64,000 bases of DNA from positions 248,001-312,000 of the forward strand of contig JAFIEV010000017.1 of assembly GCA_020832305.1 (NCBI GenBank), given 5' to 3'. The notes under the pieces are model-generated. The model searched no databases. It was not told the DNA's origin and saw nothing but the letters and a program-made list of their open reading frames with translations. Both the position numbers and the translations under genes were made by a program. Below are positions 8,788 to 18,270 of the stretch, one piece after another; within the stretch, counting starts at the first letter, position 1, and each line of letters starts with the position of its first letter. This DNA comes from Cyclobacteriaceae bacterium (GTDB lineage Bacteria > Bacteroidota > Bacteroidia > Cytophagales > Cyclobacteriaceae).

Positions 8788-10101
8788 ATGAACAGGTTTT
8801 TCACCACCATAAAGAATATATTTTCGATAGAAGAGCTAAGAACCAGGATAGTGAATACCCTGGGTTTCATAGTAATATTTCGATTAGGCTCTTTCGTCGT
8901 ACTACCGGGAATAGACCCTTCCAAGCTTGAGGATAAAGCGAGTGGTCTATTTGGATTACTGGATACTTTTCTGGGTGGTGCTTTTAGCAATGCCTCAATT
9001 TTTGGACTGGGTATTATGCCCTACATTTCTGCGTCCATTGTAATTCAGCTCCTTACGGTGGCTATGCCTTACTTCCAGAAAATGCAAAAGGAAGGTGAGT
9101 CTGGAAGGAAAAAAATAAATCAAATAACCCGAGTACTGACGATAGCAATTTGTCTTGCCCAGTCCTTCGGGTATATATCTGCAACCATACCCTCAGATGC
9201 GGTGGTTATTGACAGAACCATCTTTGGTGCTACTGCAATGATCATACTTACGTCAGGAACTATTTTCTGTATGTGGCTTGGTGAGAGAATGACAGATAAG
9301 GGTATTGGTAATGGTATCTCCATGCTAATAATGATAGGCATCATTTCTAGATTACCCGGTGAATTTATAGCTGAAGGTATTTCTAAAGGTATGAGTGGAG
9401 CACTGCTTTTTATCCTCGAAATGGTGGCTTTGTTCTTCGTAGTAATGGGAGTGGTTGCTTTAACACAGGCTATCAGAAGAGTACCGGTTCAATATGCCAA
9501 GCAGGTTGTTGGTAACAAAGTTTACGGTGGTCAAAGACAGTATATTCCTTTGAAGGTAAATAGCTCGGGTGTAATGCCAATCATATTTGCGCAGTCACTA
9601 ATGTTTTTACCACCACTAATCGGCCAATACTTTGGAGAGCAAAGTGATTTTCTTCAGGCTGTTGGTTTTCAGTTTGCAGATTATACATCTGTAACCTATA
9701 ACATAGTATTATCATTGTTGATCATCGTTTTTACTTTCTTTTATACTGCGATTACAGTAAACCCAAATCAAATTGCAGATGATTTAAAACGAAATGGCGG
9801 TTTTATTCCCGGCATAAAGCCTGGAAAGCAGACCTCTGAATTTCTTGACAACGTAATGACAAGAATTACTTTACCAGGATCTATATTCCTGGCAATTGTA
9901 GCGATTTTACCAGCTTTTGCTACCAAAGCAGGTGTTACACCAGGATTTTCACAGTTCTACGGTGGTACATCCTTACTGATTATGGTAGGTGTTATATTAG
10001 ATACTTTGCAACAAATAGAAAGTTATCTTTTGATGCGTCACTACGAAGGTATGATGAAGTCTGGTAAGATACGGGGCAGGCAAAATATAGCAGTTGCCTG
10101 A
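8788..10101 (+). CDS. secY: Protein translocase channel subunit SecY
   Basis: SecY (437 aa) is the pore of the Sec translocon in the inner membrane. It has ten hydrophobic segments. The plug and TM2 region carries 'GLGIMPYISASIVIQLL', the cytoplasmic loop after TM2 carries 'EGESGRKKINQITR', and the C-terminal loop 'NPNQIADDLKRNGGFIPGI' is a SecY hallmark. It follows rplO by 1 nt as in most bacteria. The gene after it is infA, with no adk or map in between. Confidence 0.98.
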   Translation: MNRFFTTIKNIFSIEELRTRIVNTLGFIVIFRLGSFVVLPGIDPSKLEDKASGLFGLLDTFLGGAFSNASIFGLGIMPYISASIVIQLLTVAMPYFQKMQKEGESGRKKINQITRVLTIAICLAQSFGYISATIPSDAVVIDRTIFGATAMIILTSGTIFCMWLGERMTDKGIGNGISMLIMIGIISRLPGEFIAEGISKGMSGALLFILEMVALFFVVMGVVALTQAIRRVPVQYAKQVVGNKVYGGQRQYIPLKVNSSGVMPIIFAQSLMFLPPLIGQYFGEQSDFLQAVGFQFADYTSVTYNIVLSLLIIVFTFFYTAITVNPNQIADDLKRNGGFIPGIKPGKQTSEFLDNVMTRITLPGSIFLAIVAILPAFATKAGVTPGFSQFYGGTSLLIMVGVILDTLQQIESYLLMRHYEGMMKSGKIRGRQNIAVA

Positions 10102-10125
10102 TAGTTTTAAAACAGTAATAGTTAT

Positions 10126-10344
10126 ATGGCAAAACAATCTTCAATAGAACAGGATGGCACCATAGTGGAAGCACTATCAAATGCTATGTTTCGTGTTGAA
10201 TTGTCAAATGGTCACCAGGTAATAGCTCATATATCAGGAAAAATGAGAATGCATTATATCAAGATACTTCCTGGAGATAAAGTAAAACTGGAGATGTCAC
10301 CATATGATTTAACTAAAGGAAGAATAGTATACAGATATAAATAA
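10126..10344 (+). CDS. infA: Translation initiation factor IF-1
   Basis: IF-1 (72 aa) is a single OB-fold that blocks the A site during initiation. '[20 protein letters not shown]' and '[20 protein letters not shown]' match the family, as does the ending '[14 protein letters not shown]'. It lies 24 nt after secY and 8 nt before rpmJ. Confidence 0.98.
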   Translation: MAKQSSIEQDGTIVEALSNAMFRVELSNGHQVIAHISGKMRMHYIKILPGDKVKLEMSPYDLTKGRIVYRYK

Positions 10345-10352
10345 ATACAACA

Positions 10353-10469
10353 ATGAAAGTTAAAGCATCTGTAAAGAAAAGGAGCGAGGAATGCATAGTC
10401 ATTCGTCGAAAAGGAAAGTTATTTATAATTAACAAAAAGAATCCAAGGTTTAAACAAAGACAGGGTTAA
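10353..10469 (+). CDS. rpmJ: 50S ribosomal protein L36, zinc-free form
   Basis: A 38-residue protein reading '[20 protein letters not shown]' and ending '[12 protein letters not shown]'. L36 normally holds zinc with three Cys and one His. Here only one Cys is left and the histidine position is Phe, so this is the C-minus form. It is wedged between infA and rpsM (gaps of 8 and 2 nt) and was found by direct reading. Confidence 0.95.
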   Translation: MKVKASVKKRSEECIVIRRKGKLFIINKKNPRFKQRQG

Positions 10470-10471
10470 TC

Positions 10472-10849
10472 ATGGCAAGAATTTCTGGAGTCGATATTCC
10501 TGATAACAAAAGAGGTGAGGTAGCACTCACATATATTTTTGGAATTGGAAAAAGTTCAGCAAAGAAAATACTGGATAAAGCTGAAATCAGTGTTGATAAA
10601 AAGGTTAAAGACTGGACAGATGAAGAGTCAAACCTTATTAGAAAAATTATTGCAGAAGAGTTCAAAACTGAGGGCGTTCTTAAATCGGAGATACAGCTGA
10701 GTATTAAACGCCTGTTAGATATTGGTTGTTACCGAGGATTACGACACAGAAAGGGTTTGCCGGTAAGAGGACAGCGAACCAAAAATAACTCAAGAACCAG
10801 GAAAGGAAAGAGAAAGACTGTAGCCAATAAGAAGAAAGCTACTAAATAA
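10472..10849 (+). CDS. rpsM: 30S ribosomal protein S13
   Basis: S13 (125 aa) contacts the P-site tRNA and bridges to L5. It begins '[20 protein letters not shown]' and has the helix-two-turn-helix motif '[13 protein letters not shown]'. The end '[20 protein letters not shown]' is diagnostic. The order rpmJ-rpsM-rpsK-rpsD-rpoA-rplQ is the normal alpha operon. Confidence 0.98.
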   Translation: MARISGVDIPDNKRGEVALTYIFGIGKSSAKKILDKAEISVDKKVKDWTDEESNLIRKIIAEEFKTEGVLKSEIQLSIKRLLDIGCYRGLRHRKGLPVRGQRTKNNSRTRKGKRKTVANKKKATK

Positions 10850-10860
10850 TTTGAATAATT

Positions 10861-11253
10861 ATGGCACAAAAGAGAAAAGACAAAGCTAAAAAGCGTGTAG
10901 TTAACGTTGAGCCGGTAGGTCAGGCGCACATAAAAGCTTCGTTTAATAATATAATCATTTCAATGACCAATTCGGTTGGTCAGGTTATTTCCTGGGCTTC
11001 TGCTGGTAAAATGGGTTTCAAAGGTTCAAAGAAAAACACACCTTACGCCGCTCAGGTTGCAGCACAAAACTGTGCTCAGTCTGCACACGAACTCGGTTTG
11101 CGTAAAGTAGATGTTTTTGTTAAAGGCCCTGGTGCCGGAAGAGAATCGGCCATAAGAACCATCCAAAGTGTAGGTATAGAAATTACATCAATTCAGGATG
11201 TAACTCCGCTTCCACATAATGGTTGCAGACCTCCAAAAAGAAGAAGAGTTTAA
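10861..11253 (+). CDS. rpsK: 30S ribosomal protein S11
   Basis: S11 (130 aa) is in the platform and contacts mRNA in the E site. '[20 protein letters not shown]' and '[20 protein letters not shown]' are family blocks, and '[15 protein letters not shown]' is the conserved basic C-terminus. A basic N-terminal stretch ([11 protein letters not shown]) precedes the domain. Confidence 0.98.
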   Translation: MAQKRKDKAKKRVVNVEPVGQAHIKASFNNIIISMTNSVGQVISWASAGKMGFKGSKKNTPYAAQVAAQNCAQSAHELGLRKVDVFVKGPGAGRESAIRTIQSVGIEITSIQDVTPLPHNGCRPPKRRRV

Positions 11254-11276
11254 GATAAAATTATTGAAAAATAAAT

Positions 11277-11882
11277 ATGGCAAGGTATAAAGGACCCAAA
11301 GCTAAACGAGCCAGACGATATAATGACCCTATTTTTGGGCCAAGTAAAGCTGTTCAGAAAAAACCATATCCTCCGGGACAACACGGAAGGGGCAGAAGAA
11401 GAAAACAGTCTGAATATGCTATTCAGCTTTCAGAAAAGCAAAAAGCTAAAGATACCTATGGCGTCTTGGAAAGGCAATTTAGAAATCTATTCGAAAAGGC
11501 CAGCAGGAAACAAGGTATTACCGGCGAAGTTTTACTGCAATTGCTTGAGTCAAGATTAGATAACCTGGTATTCAGGCTTGGTATTGCACCAACACGTCGG
11601 GGCGCCAGACAACTTGTTTTGCATAAGCATATCACTGTGAACGGAGATATAGTTAATATACCATCCTTTACTGTTAAACCAGGTGATTTGGTAGCTGTAA
11701 GAGAAAAGTCAAAATCGCTTGAAGTTATCGTCAACAGTCTTTCGGCCAGAAGTGCTAAAAAATATCCCTGGCTGGAATGGGACGGTAAAGAACTTACAGG
11801 AAAATATATTTCTGTTCCACAAAGAGATGATATTCCTGAAAATATTCAGGAACAACTTATCGTCGAACTTTATTCTAAGTAA
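11277..11882 (+). CDS. rpsD: 30S ribosomal protein S4
   Basis: S4 (201 aa) nucleates small-subunit assembly; in E. coli it also represses the alpha operon. '[20 protein letters not shown]' lies in the N-terminal domain. The S4 RNA-binding domain begins at about residue 90 with '[20 protein letters not shown]' and '[20 protein letters not shown]'. No cysteine zinc site is seen in the N-terminal region. Confidence 0.98.
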   Translation: MARYKGPKAKRARRYNDPIFGPSKAVQKKPYPPGQHGRGRRRKQSEYAIQLSEKQKAKDTYGVLERQFRNLFEKASRKQGITGEVLLQLLESRLDNLVFRLGIAPTRRGARQLVLHKHITVNGDIVNIPSFTVKPGDLVAVREKSKSLEVIVNSLSARSAKKYPWLEWDGKELTGKYISVPQRDDIPENIQEQLIVELYSK

Positions 11883-11910
11883 TCAATACCGGGAATTAAA
11901 ATACCAAAAA

Positions 11911-12900
11911 ATGTCAATACTAGCATTTCAAATGCCTGAAAAGGTGGTAATGGAAAAAGCAGATGATTTTCACGGTCTTTTTACATTTAAGCCTTTGGAA
12001 AAAGGATATGGTGTTACCATAGGTAATGCTCTGAGAAGAATTCTTTTAGCATCTTTAGAAGGTTACGCAATAACCGGAGTAAAAATCCCCGAAGTATTGC
12101 ATGAATTCTCAGCAATTCCAGGTGTAATGGAAGATGTTACTGAAATCATACTCAACCTAAAAATGGTAAGGTTCAAGAAAATTAGTGATGTTCTTGATAA
12201 CAAAATAACCGTTACCGTAAAAAATAAAGGAGTTTTTACAGCTTCAGATATTGGCAATTTTACTTCTGCTTTCGAAATACTTAATCCAGAGCATATTATT
12301 TGCCATCTTGACGATAGTAAAGAATTTGAAATAGAACTTACTATCGATAAGGGCAGAGGATACGTTCCGGCTGAAGAAAATAAGCCGCAGGAACAAATTT
12401 TTGGTTTCATTCCCATCGATGCTATTTTCACACCTATCAAAAACGTGAAATATAGTGTAGAGAACACCAGGGTAGAGCAAAAAACTGACTACGAACAGCT
12501 GATTGTTGATATTGAAACTGACGGATCGATACATCCTGAAAATGCTCTTAAAGGTGCTGCAAATATTCTTATTCAGCATTTTATGTTGTTCTCAGATCAA
12601 ACTATGATTCTTGAAGCAGCTGATCAAAAAGAACCAGATACTGTAGATGAAGAAATGCTTCATATGCGTAAAATGCTAAAAACACCACTTAGTGATCTTG
12701 ACCTTTCTGTCAGAGCATACAATTGCTTGAAAGCTGCTGATGTTAAAACGCTTGGAGATCTGGTAAAGCTGGAAATTTCAGATATGATGAAATTCAGAAA
12801 TTTCGGTAAAAAGTCGTTGGCAGAACTGGAGCAATTGGTCGCAGAGAAGAACCTTACCTTCGGTATGGATCTGTCGAAATATAAACTGGATGAAGATTAA
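11911..12900 (+). CDS. rpoA: RNA polymerase alpha subunit
   Basis: Alpha subunit (329 aa). I chose the ATG at 11911, 28 nt after rpsD, giving '[19 protein letters not shown]'; an open frame from 11719 runs back into rpsD and is not conserved. The dimerisation domain has '[20 protein letters not shown]' and '[19 protein letters not shown]'. The C-terminal DNA-binding domain is at about residues 255-325 with '[15 protein letters not shown]' and '[13 protein letters not shown]', which contacts UP elements and activators. Confidence 0.98.
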   Translation: MSILAFQMPEKVVMEKADDFHGLFTFKPLEKGYGVTIGNALRRILLASLEGYAITGVKIPEVLHEFSAIPGVMEDVTEIILNLKMVRFKKISDVLDNKITVTVKNKGVFTASDIGNFTSAFEILNPEHIICHLDDSKEFEIELTIDKGRGYVPAEENKPQEQIFGFIPIDAIFTPIKNVKYSVENTRVEQKTDYEQLIVDIETDGSIHPENALKGAANILIQHFMLFSDQTMILEAADQKEPDTVDEEMLHMRKMLKTPLSDLDLSVRAYNCLKAADVKTLGDLVKLEISDMMKFRNFGKKSLAELEQLVAEKNLTFGMDLSKYKLDED

Positions 12901-12905
12901 TCAAA

Positions 12906-13499
12906 ATGAGACACGGTAAGAAATTTAATCATCTGGGAAGAACTGCCTCGCATAGAAGCGCTATGCTATCAAATATGGCATCTTCTCTAATTATTCACAA
13001 AAGGATTACTACTACAGTCGCTAAGGCAAAAGCACTGAGAAAATACGTAGAACCTCTGCTGACCAAATCTAAAGAGGATACTACCCACAATAGAAGAGTT
13101 GTTTTTTCATACCTTCAAAATAAAGAAAGTATTAAAGAACTTTTCGACAACGTTTCTGAAAAAATCGCTGAGAGACCAGGTGGTTACACAAGAATCATAA
13201 AGACCAGTTATCGTTTGGGCGATAATGCCGATATGTGTATCATGGAGTTGGTTGATTTCAATGAGCTGATGTTAAGCGAAACAGCTGCCGGAAAAAGTAA
13301 AACCAGGAGAGGAAGAAGGAAAAAATCTTCTAAACCAGAAGTTTCTGCTCCCGTAGCCAGTTCTCCTAAAGCTGAAGTTAAGGAAACTGTAGAGGCAGAA
13401 GTCTCCGAAGAGCTTCCTTTATCTGAAGATCAGGAAATAGAACCAAATACCTCACAGGAAAGCGATGAGAATAAAAAAGATGAGTCTGACAAATCTTAA
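12906..13499 (+). CDS. rplQ: 50S ribosomal protein L17 with long acidic tail
   Basis: The L17 core (about residues 1-117) is clear: '[20 protein letters not shown]' and '[20 protein letters not shown]'. After residue about 125 comes a basic patch '[14 protein letters not shown]' and then a tail rich in Glu, Val and Ser, making 197 aa against about 127 in E. coli. Extended L17 tails are common in Bacteroidota, but the role is unknown. It is the last gene of the cluster and is followed by a terminator. Confidence 0.96.
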   Translation: MRHGKKFNHLGRTASHRSAMLSNMASSLIIHKRITTTVAKAKALRKYVEPLLTKSKEDTTHNRRVVFSYLQNKESIKELFDNVSEKIAERPGGYTRIIKTSYRLGDNADMCIMELVDFNELMLSETAAGKSKTRRGRRKKSSKPEVSAPVASSPKAEVKETVEAEVSEELPLSEDQEIEPNTSQESDENKKDESDKS

Positions 13500-13526
13500 T
13501 TCAGGCCTTTTTACATAGAAATACAG

Positions 13527-13559
13527 GGGATTGAGCACCAGTTCAATCCCTTTTTTTTT
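13527..13559 (+). terminator. Rho-independent terminator after rplQ
   Basis: Perfect 8-bp stem GGGATTGA / TCAATCCC with an 8-nt loop, followed directly by nine T. It begins 28 nt after the rplQ stop and ends the ribosomal transcription unit, isolating it from carA. Confidence 0.85.
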
Positions 13560-13586
13560 GCCCTTAAAATGTAGTGACCTGAATGG

Positions 13587-13617
13587 TTGTAAAAAAGGGT
13601 GAAATTGATTTATTTTG
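13587..13617 (+). promoter_or_regulatory. Candidate carA promoter
   Basis: TTG at 13587-13589 and TTATTTTG at 13610-13617 (one mismatch to TAnnTTTG) with a 20-nt spacer. The predicted start would be about 18 nt before the carA ATG. It lies just downstream of the rplQ terminator, where a new promoter is needed. Confidence 0.4.
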
Positions 13618-13641
13618 CACATTTGAGAATAAACCATTTCA

Positions 13642-14748
13642 ATGAAAAACACAAATTGGGACAAAGCCATTTTAATGCTTGAAGATGGAAGCTTTTTTAC
13701 TGGAATATCCATCGGCAAAAAAGGAACCACTGGAGGAGAAATATGTTTTAATACCGGCATGACCGGTTACCAGGAAATATATACAGATCCTTCTTACTAT
13801 GGTCAAATCATAGTTAATACCAATGCGCATATCGGAAACTACGGTGTCCATTTCAGTGAAGTGGAATCTGATAATCCCAAAATTTCCGGTCTTGTGGTCA
13901 ACGATTTTTCTCTGATACACAGCAGATTCAGTGGTAGTGGGTCTTTGCAAACTTATTTGGATGAAAACAATGTCGTAGGAATATCTGATGTTGATACACG
14001 ACGTATTGTTAGATATATAAGAGATAAGGGCGCAATGAACGCTATTATTTCGTCTGATATAAGCGACATTGAGGAACTCCGGGAAAAAGTAAAAGACTTA
14101 CCGTCAATGAAAGGTCTTGAGCTATCCTCACGGGTGAGCACCAAAGAACCTTATTTTGTAGGGGAGCCTGAAAATTATAAATATAAAGTGGCTGTTCTTG
14201 ATCTTGGGGTTAAGAAAAGTATATTATCTAATCTTACACATCGTAAGTGCTATTGCAAGGTTTTTCCTGCGCGTACCACCTTTGAAGAAATTTTGGAATG
14301 GGAACCAGATGGCTTTTTTATTTCAAATGGTCCGGGTGATCCTGCTGCTATGCAATATGCCGTTGACACGGTTAGAAAAATGGCCGACACAGGCAAACCT
14401 TTGTTTGGAATTTGCCTTGGTCATCAGGTGCTGGCCCTCGCATATGGAATTTCTACCTACAAAATGCATCACGGCCACAGAGGTATAAACCATCCTATAA
14501 AAAATCTTCAAAGCGGAAAATGTGAAATAACCTCACAAAACCATGGTTTTTGTATTTCCCGGTCTGATATTGAGTCCTCAGCTCACGTAGTTGAAACCCA
14601 TATAAACCTCAACGATCAGACAGTAGCCGGAATAAAAATTAAAAATACAAAGGCATTTTCGGTACAGTACCACCCGGAGGCATCACCCGGTCCGCATGAT
14701 TCAAGATACCTGTTTGATAATTTTATTGATCTTTTTTCTAGTAACTAA
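13642..14748 (+). CDS. carA: Carbamoyl-phosphate synthase small subunit
   Basis: Glutaminase subunit (368 aa), which frees ammonia from glutamine for carbamoyl phosphate used in pyrimidine and arginine synthesis. The N-terminal CPSase small-chain domain contains 'EICFNTGMTGYQEIYTDPSY' (about residues 33-52). The class-I amidotransferase domain has 'FFISNGPGDPA', the nucleophile motif 'FGICLGHQVLALA' and the His/Glu pair in 'VQYHPEASPGPHDS'. The large subunit carB is not nearby, so the two subunits are encoded apart. It lies between the ribosomal cluster and eno, 15 nt before eno. Confidence 0.97.
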   Translation: MKNTNWDKAILMLEDGSFFTGISIGKKGTTGGEICFNTGMTGYQEIYTDPSYYGQIIVNTNAHIGNYGVHFSEVESDNPKISGLVVNDFSLIHSRFSGSGSLQTYLDENNVVGISDVDTRRIVRYIRDKGAMNAIISSDISDIEELREKVKDLPSMKGLELSSRVSTKEPYFVGEPENYKYKVAVLDLGVKKSILSNLTHRKCYCKVFPARTTFEEILEWEPDGFFISNGPGDPAAMQYAVDTVRKMADTGKPLFGICLGHQVLALAYGISTYKMHHGHRGINHPIKNLQSGKCEITSQNHGFCISRSDIESSAHVVETHINLNDQTVAGIKIKNTKAFSVQYHPEASPGPHDSRYLFDNFIDLFSSN

Positions 14749-14751
14749 TAA

Positions 14752-16044
<1,293 letters not shown>

Positions 16045-16121
16045 AGAAAAAAATCATGACGAATACAGCCCATCCCGACACCCGGAGTAAGTTGTGGTCG
16101 CTGAAATCTTAATTATTTTTT

Positions 16122-16147
16122 AAAAAAGCCTCATTCGAGGCTTTTTT
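16122..16147 (+). terminator. Rho-independent terminator after eno
   Basis: Perfect 11-bp stem AAAAAAGCCTC / GAGGCTTTTTT with a 4-nt loop ATTC. The A-rich start and T-rich end mean it could work in both directions. It lies 78 nt after the eno stop; nothing else is seen between 16045 and 16121. Confidence 0.85.
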
Positions 16148-16203
16148 AATGTCAAAAGCTTGATAATAATTGGTACATAGCCTTATTTTACATAAAATTG
16201 TGC

Positions 16204-16500
16204 ATGGCCATGAAGTTTACATTACCAGCCTTCACTAAAAACTTCTATTTCATTGCAGGATGTGCTTTCGCATTCTGGATGTTGTTTATAGATGCAAACG
16301 ATATAATTACTCAAATCAAAACCAAGAGTAAACTAAATACCTTAAGGAAGGAAAAGGTTTTTTTTGAAGAAAAAATCAAGGAAGCTGAAATAGAAAAGGA
16401 GCAACTTTTTACCAATGAGGATATGCTGGAAAAATTTGCCCGTGAAAAATATTTCATGCGAAAAGATAAGGAAGACCTTTATGTAATCGTTGAAGATTAG
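16204..16500 (+). CDS. FtsB/DivIC-type septum formation initiator
   Basis: A 98-aa bitopic membrane protein: a short cytoplasmic start, one membrane segment at about residues 12-30 ('FYFIAGCAFAFWMLFID'), then a periplasmic coiled coil rich in Lys/Glu (about 38-72) and the ending 'FAREKYFMRKDKEDLYVIVE'. This end is the typical FtsB/DivIC motif, in which the Tyr/Met-Lys-x-x-Glu stretch folds against FtsL and FtsQ. Family knowledge places it in the divisome. The ATG at 16204 was chosen over a TTG at 16198. A neighbouring eno is common for this family in many bacteria. Confidence 0.85.
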   Translation: MAMKFTLPAFTKNFYFIAGCAFAFWMLFIDANDIITQIKTKSKLNTLRKEKVFFEEKIKEAEIEKEQLFTNEDMLEKFAREKYFMRKDKEDLYVIVED

Positions 16501-16542
16501 TTAGCATAAGAAATTTAATTCCACTCCCATTTGGCAATGCAC

Positions 16543-17103
16543 ATGAAGTTTGTTTTTAGCTTACTATTATCACTAATACTTACAATTGGAGTCTATGCTC
16601 AGGAAACCCAGGACCAGGGAAATACTAAAGAGAAGCCGCGCTTTTGGGACAGGGCTTCTTTTGGCGGAAACTTTTCTTTTTTTTCAAGCCGGGAATTTAC
16701 CTTTATCGAATTCTCTCCATTATTGGCGTATTCGCTTAATCAGCGGTTTACAGTCGGCGGGGGACCAATCTATATATACACCAAGGAAAGATATTTTTTT
16801 GGAGGATCGCCTGTAAGCATCAGGTCTAATACCTACGGTGGAAGATCTTTTGTGCGTGCTGATCTTGCAGGCCCTTTATTTGCTTATACAGAATTAGAAG
16901 CTGCCAATACCAGGTTCGCAACAATTGATAATCAAACCACCGAAAGAGGATGGGTGCCGGCGCTTTACCTTGGAGGTGGTGTCTTGCAGCCTTTTGGCCG
17001 CCGGGGCGGAATTGGAATAATGGTATTATATGACCTTCTGTACGATAACCGCAGGTCATATAATAACAGCCCGGTTACATATAGAATGCTCTTCTTTTTT
17101 TAA
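16543..17103 (+). CDS. Small outer-membrane beta-barrel-like protein, unassigned
   Basis: About 186 aa. 'MKFVFSLLLSLILTIGVYA' is a clear signal peptide ending before QETQD. The mature part alternates aromatic and small residues in strand-like stretches ('FIEFSPLLAYSLNQRFTVGG', 'SFVRADLAGPLFAYTELEA'), and the protein ends in a phenylalanine run (MLFFF), the beta-signal expected for outer-membrane barrels. No named family was recognised. The start at 16543 gives the best signal peptide; ATG 16537 and TTG 16531 are alternatives. Its stop shares bases with the stop of the convergent dehydrogenase gene. Confidence 0.75.
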   Translation: MKFVFSLLLSLILTIGVYAQETQDQGNTKEKPRFWDRASFGGNFSFFSSREFTFIEFSPLLAYSLNQRFTVGGGPIYIYTKERYFFGGSPVSIRSNTYGGRSFVRADLAGPLFAYTELEAANTRFATIDNQTTERGWVPALYLGGGVLQPFGRRGGIGIMVLYDLLYDNRRSYNNSPVTYRMLFFF

Positions 17104-18179
17104 AAATTTAAATCAAAGGGAACTTCGTACTTCTTAGCCAGCTTTTTAAGGTCCTCTACCACCGGTTCTGATAAAGGTATGCCATTTTGCATACGTATTT
17201 TACTTATTTCCCGTTCAGGGTCACCCGGAATGAGAACTTTAGATTGTCCTGGCACTGGCTGCGAAGACCTGAACCTTTGAATCCATTGATCCATATGTTT
17301 TTTAAAATCTGCCGCAGGTCTAAAGGCATCAATTCGCATTGCGCCAAAAAAATGACCTATACCATCTCCGGGAAGATTATCTGCCACTGGTAAAAAGCTA
17401 ACAAAAGGTGGCACCCAGGGCCCATAATTGGCGCCTGAAAGCACTGCAGAAAAAATATCAACAATTGCACCCAGGCAATATCCTTTGTGGCTGCCATGAT
17501 CACGGTCACCTCCCAGTGGCAATAATGCTCCTCCCTCTTTAAGCTCACCCGGGTTAGTTGAAGGAAGTCCTTCTTTATTTTGGATCCACCCCACAAGCGC
17601 CGATTCATTTTTTCTTTGCAGAATTTCAAGTTTGCCATTGGCTACGGTGGTTGTGGCAAAATCTGCCACAAAAGGTGGTTCAGTCAATGCAGGGATAGCT
17701 ACCGCAATAGGGTTTGTACCCAGCATGCGCTCTGCAGAAAAAGTCGGTGCAACCAGTGGGCTGGCATTGGTTAATGAAATGCCAATCATGTCTTTTTCAA
17801 GGGCCATCATAGCATGGTATCCGGCTATGCCATAATGATTGGAATTCTTAACGGCCACCCAACCCGTACCAGCAATGCTGGCTTTTTCAATGGCTATTTC
17901 CATCGCCTTTGGGCCAACGACCAGTCCAAGTCCACTGTCACCATCTACAAGAGCCGTACTGGGGCTCTCATGTACAATTGATACAACAGGTTTGCCATTG
18001 AGTCGGTTCGCTTCCCACAACCTTACATATCCAGACAAGCGCGCCACACCATGAGAGTCAACCCCCCGAAGATCAGCAGACAATAACACTTTTGTAGCCA
18101 AAGCAGCATCATCAGCCGGACAACCTATTCTCAAAAAAATCTCCTCTGAAAAGCGTTTTAAAAATTCGTAACTGTACAT
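17100..18179 (-). CDS. Malate/L-lactate dehydrogenase family oxidoreductase (Ldh_2)
   Basis: Member (359 aa) of the NAD(P)-dependent Ldh_2/MDH2 family, whose members oxidise malate, L-lactate, ureidoglycolate or sulfolactate and which is unrelated to the Rossmann-type dehydrogenases. Visible blocks: 'LLSADLRGVDSHGVARLSGY' (about residues 29-48, with the catalytic His), 'DGDSGLGLVVGPKAMEIAIE', 'SNHYGIAGYHAMMALEKDM', 'LGTNPIAVAIP' and 'DRDHGSHKGYCLGAIVDIFS'. The substrate cannot be told from sequence. It is convergent with the barrel gene to the left and divergent from the DUF4139 gene. Confidence 0.88.
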   Translation of the reverse strand: MYSYEFLKRFSEEIFLRIGCPADDAALATKVLLSADLRGVDSHGVARLSGYVRLWEANRLNGKPVVSIVHESPSTALVDGDSGLGLVVGPKAMEIAIEKASIAGTGWVAVKNSNHYGIAGYHAMMALEKDMIGISLTNASPLVAPTFSAERMLGTNPIAVAIPALTEPPFVADFATTTVANGKLEILQRKNESALVGWIQNKEGLPSTNPGELKEGGALLPLGGDRDHGSHKGYCLGAIVDIFSAVLSGANYGPWVPPFVSFLPVADNLPGDGIGHFFGAMRIDAFRPAADFKKHMDQWIQRFRSSQPVPGQSKVLIPGDPEREISKIRMQNGIPLSEPVVEDLKKLAKKYEVPFDLNF

Positions 18180-18198
18180 GACTAACTTAAAATTTGCG

Positions 18199-18206
18199 CA
18201 AAATTA
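18199..18206 (-). promoter_or_regulatory. Candidate -7 element for the Ldh_2 gene
   Basis: TAATTTTG on the minus strand (exact TAnnTTTG), 20 nt before the start codon at 18179. No convincing -33 TTTG is present at the right distance, so this is tentative. Confidence 0.3.
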
Positions 18207-18270
18207 AGCATACCAATGCTAAATCATGCATTATTTTGATTAATTTACACCATATAATCAGCACTGAGAA

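Noticed and set aside
11719-11910. Upstream extension of rpoA into rpsD
   Set aside because: The extra residues are not part of the alpha subunit family and the frame overlaps the S4 C-terminus. The ATG at 11911 gives the normal N-terminus.
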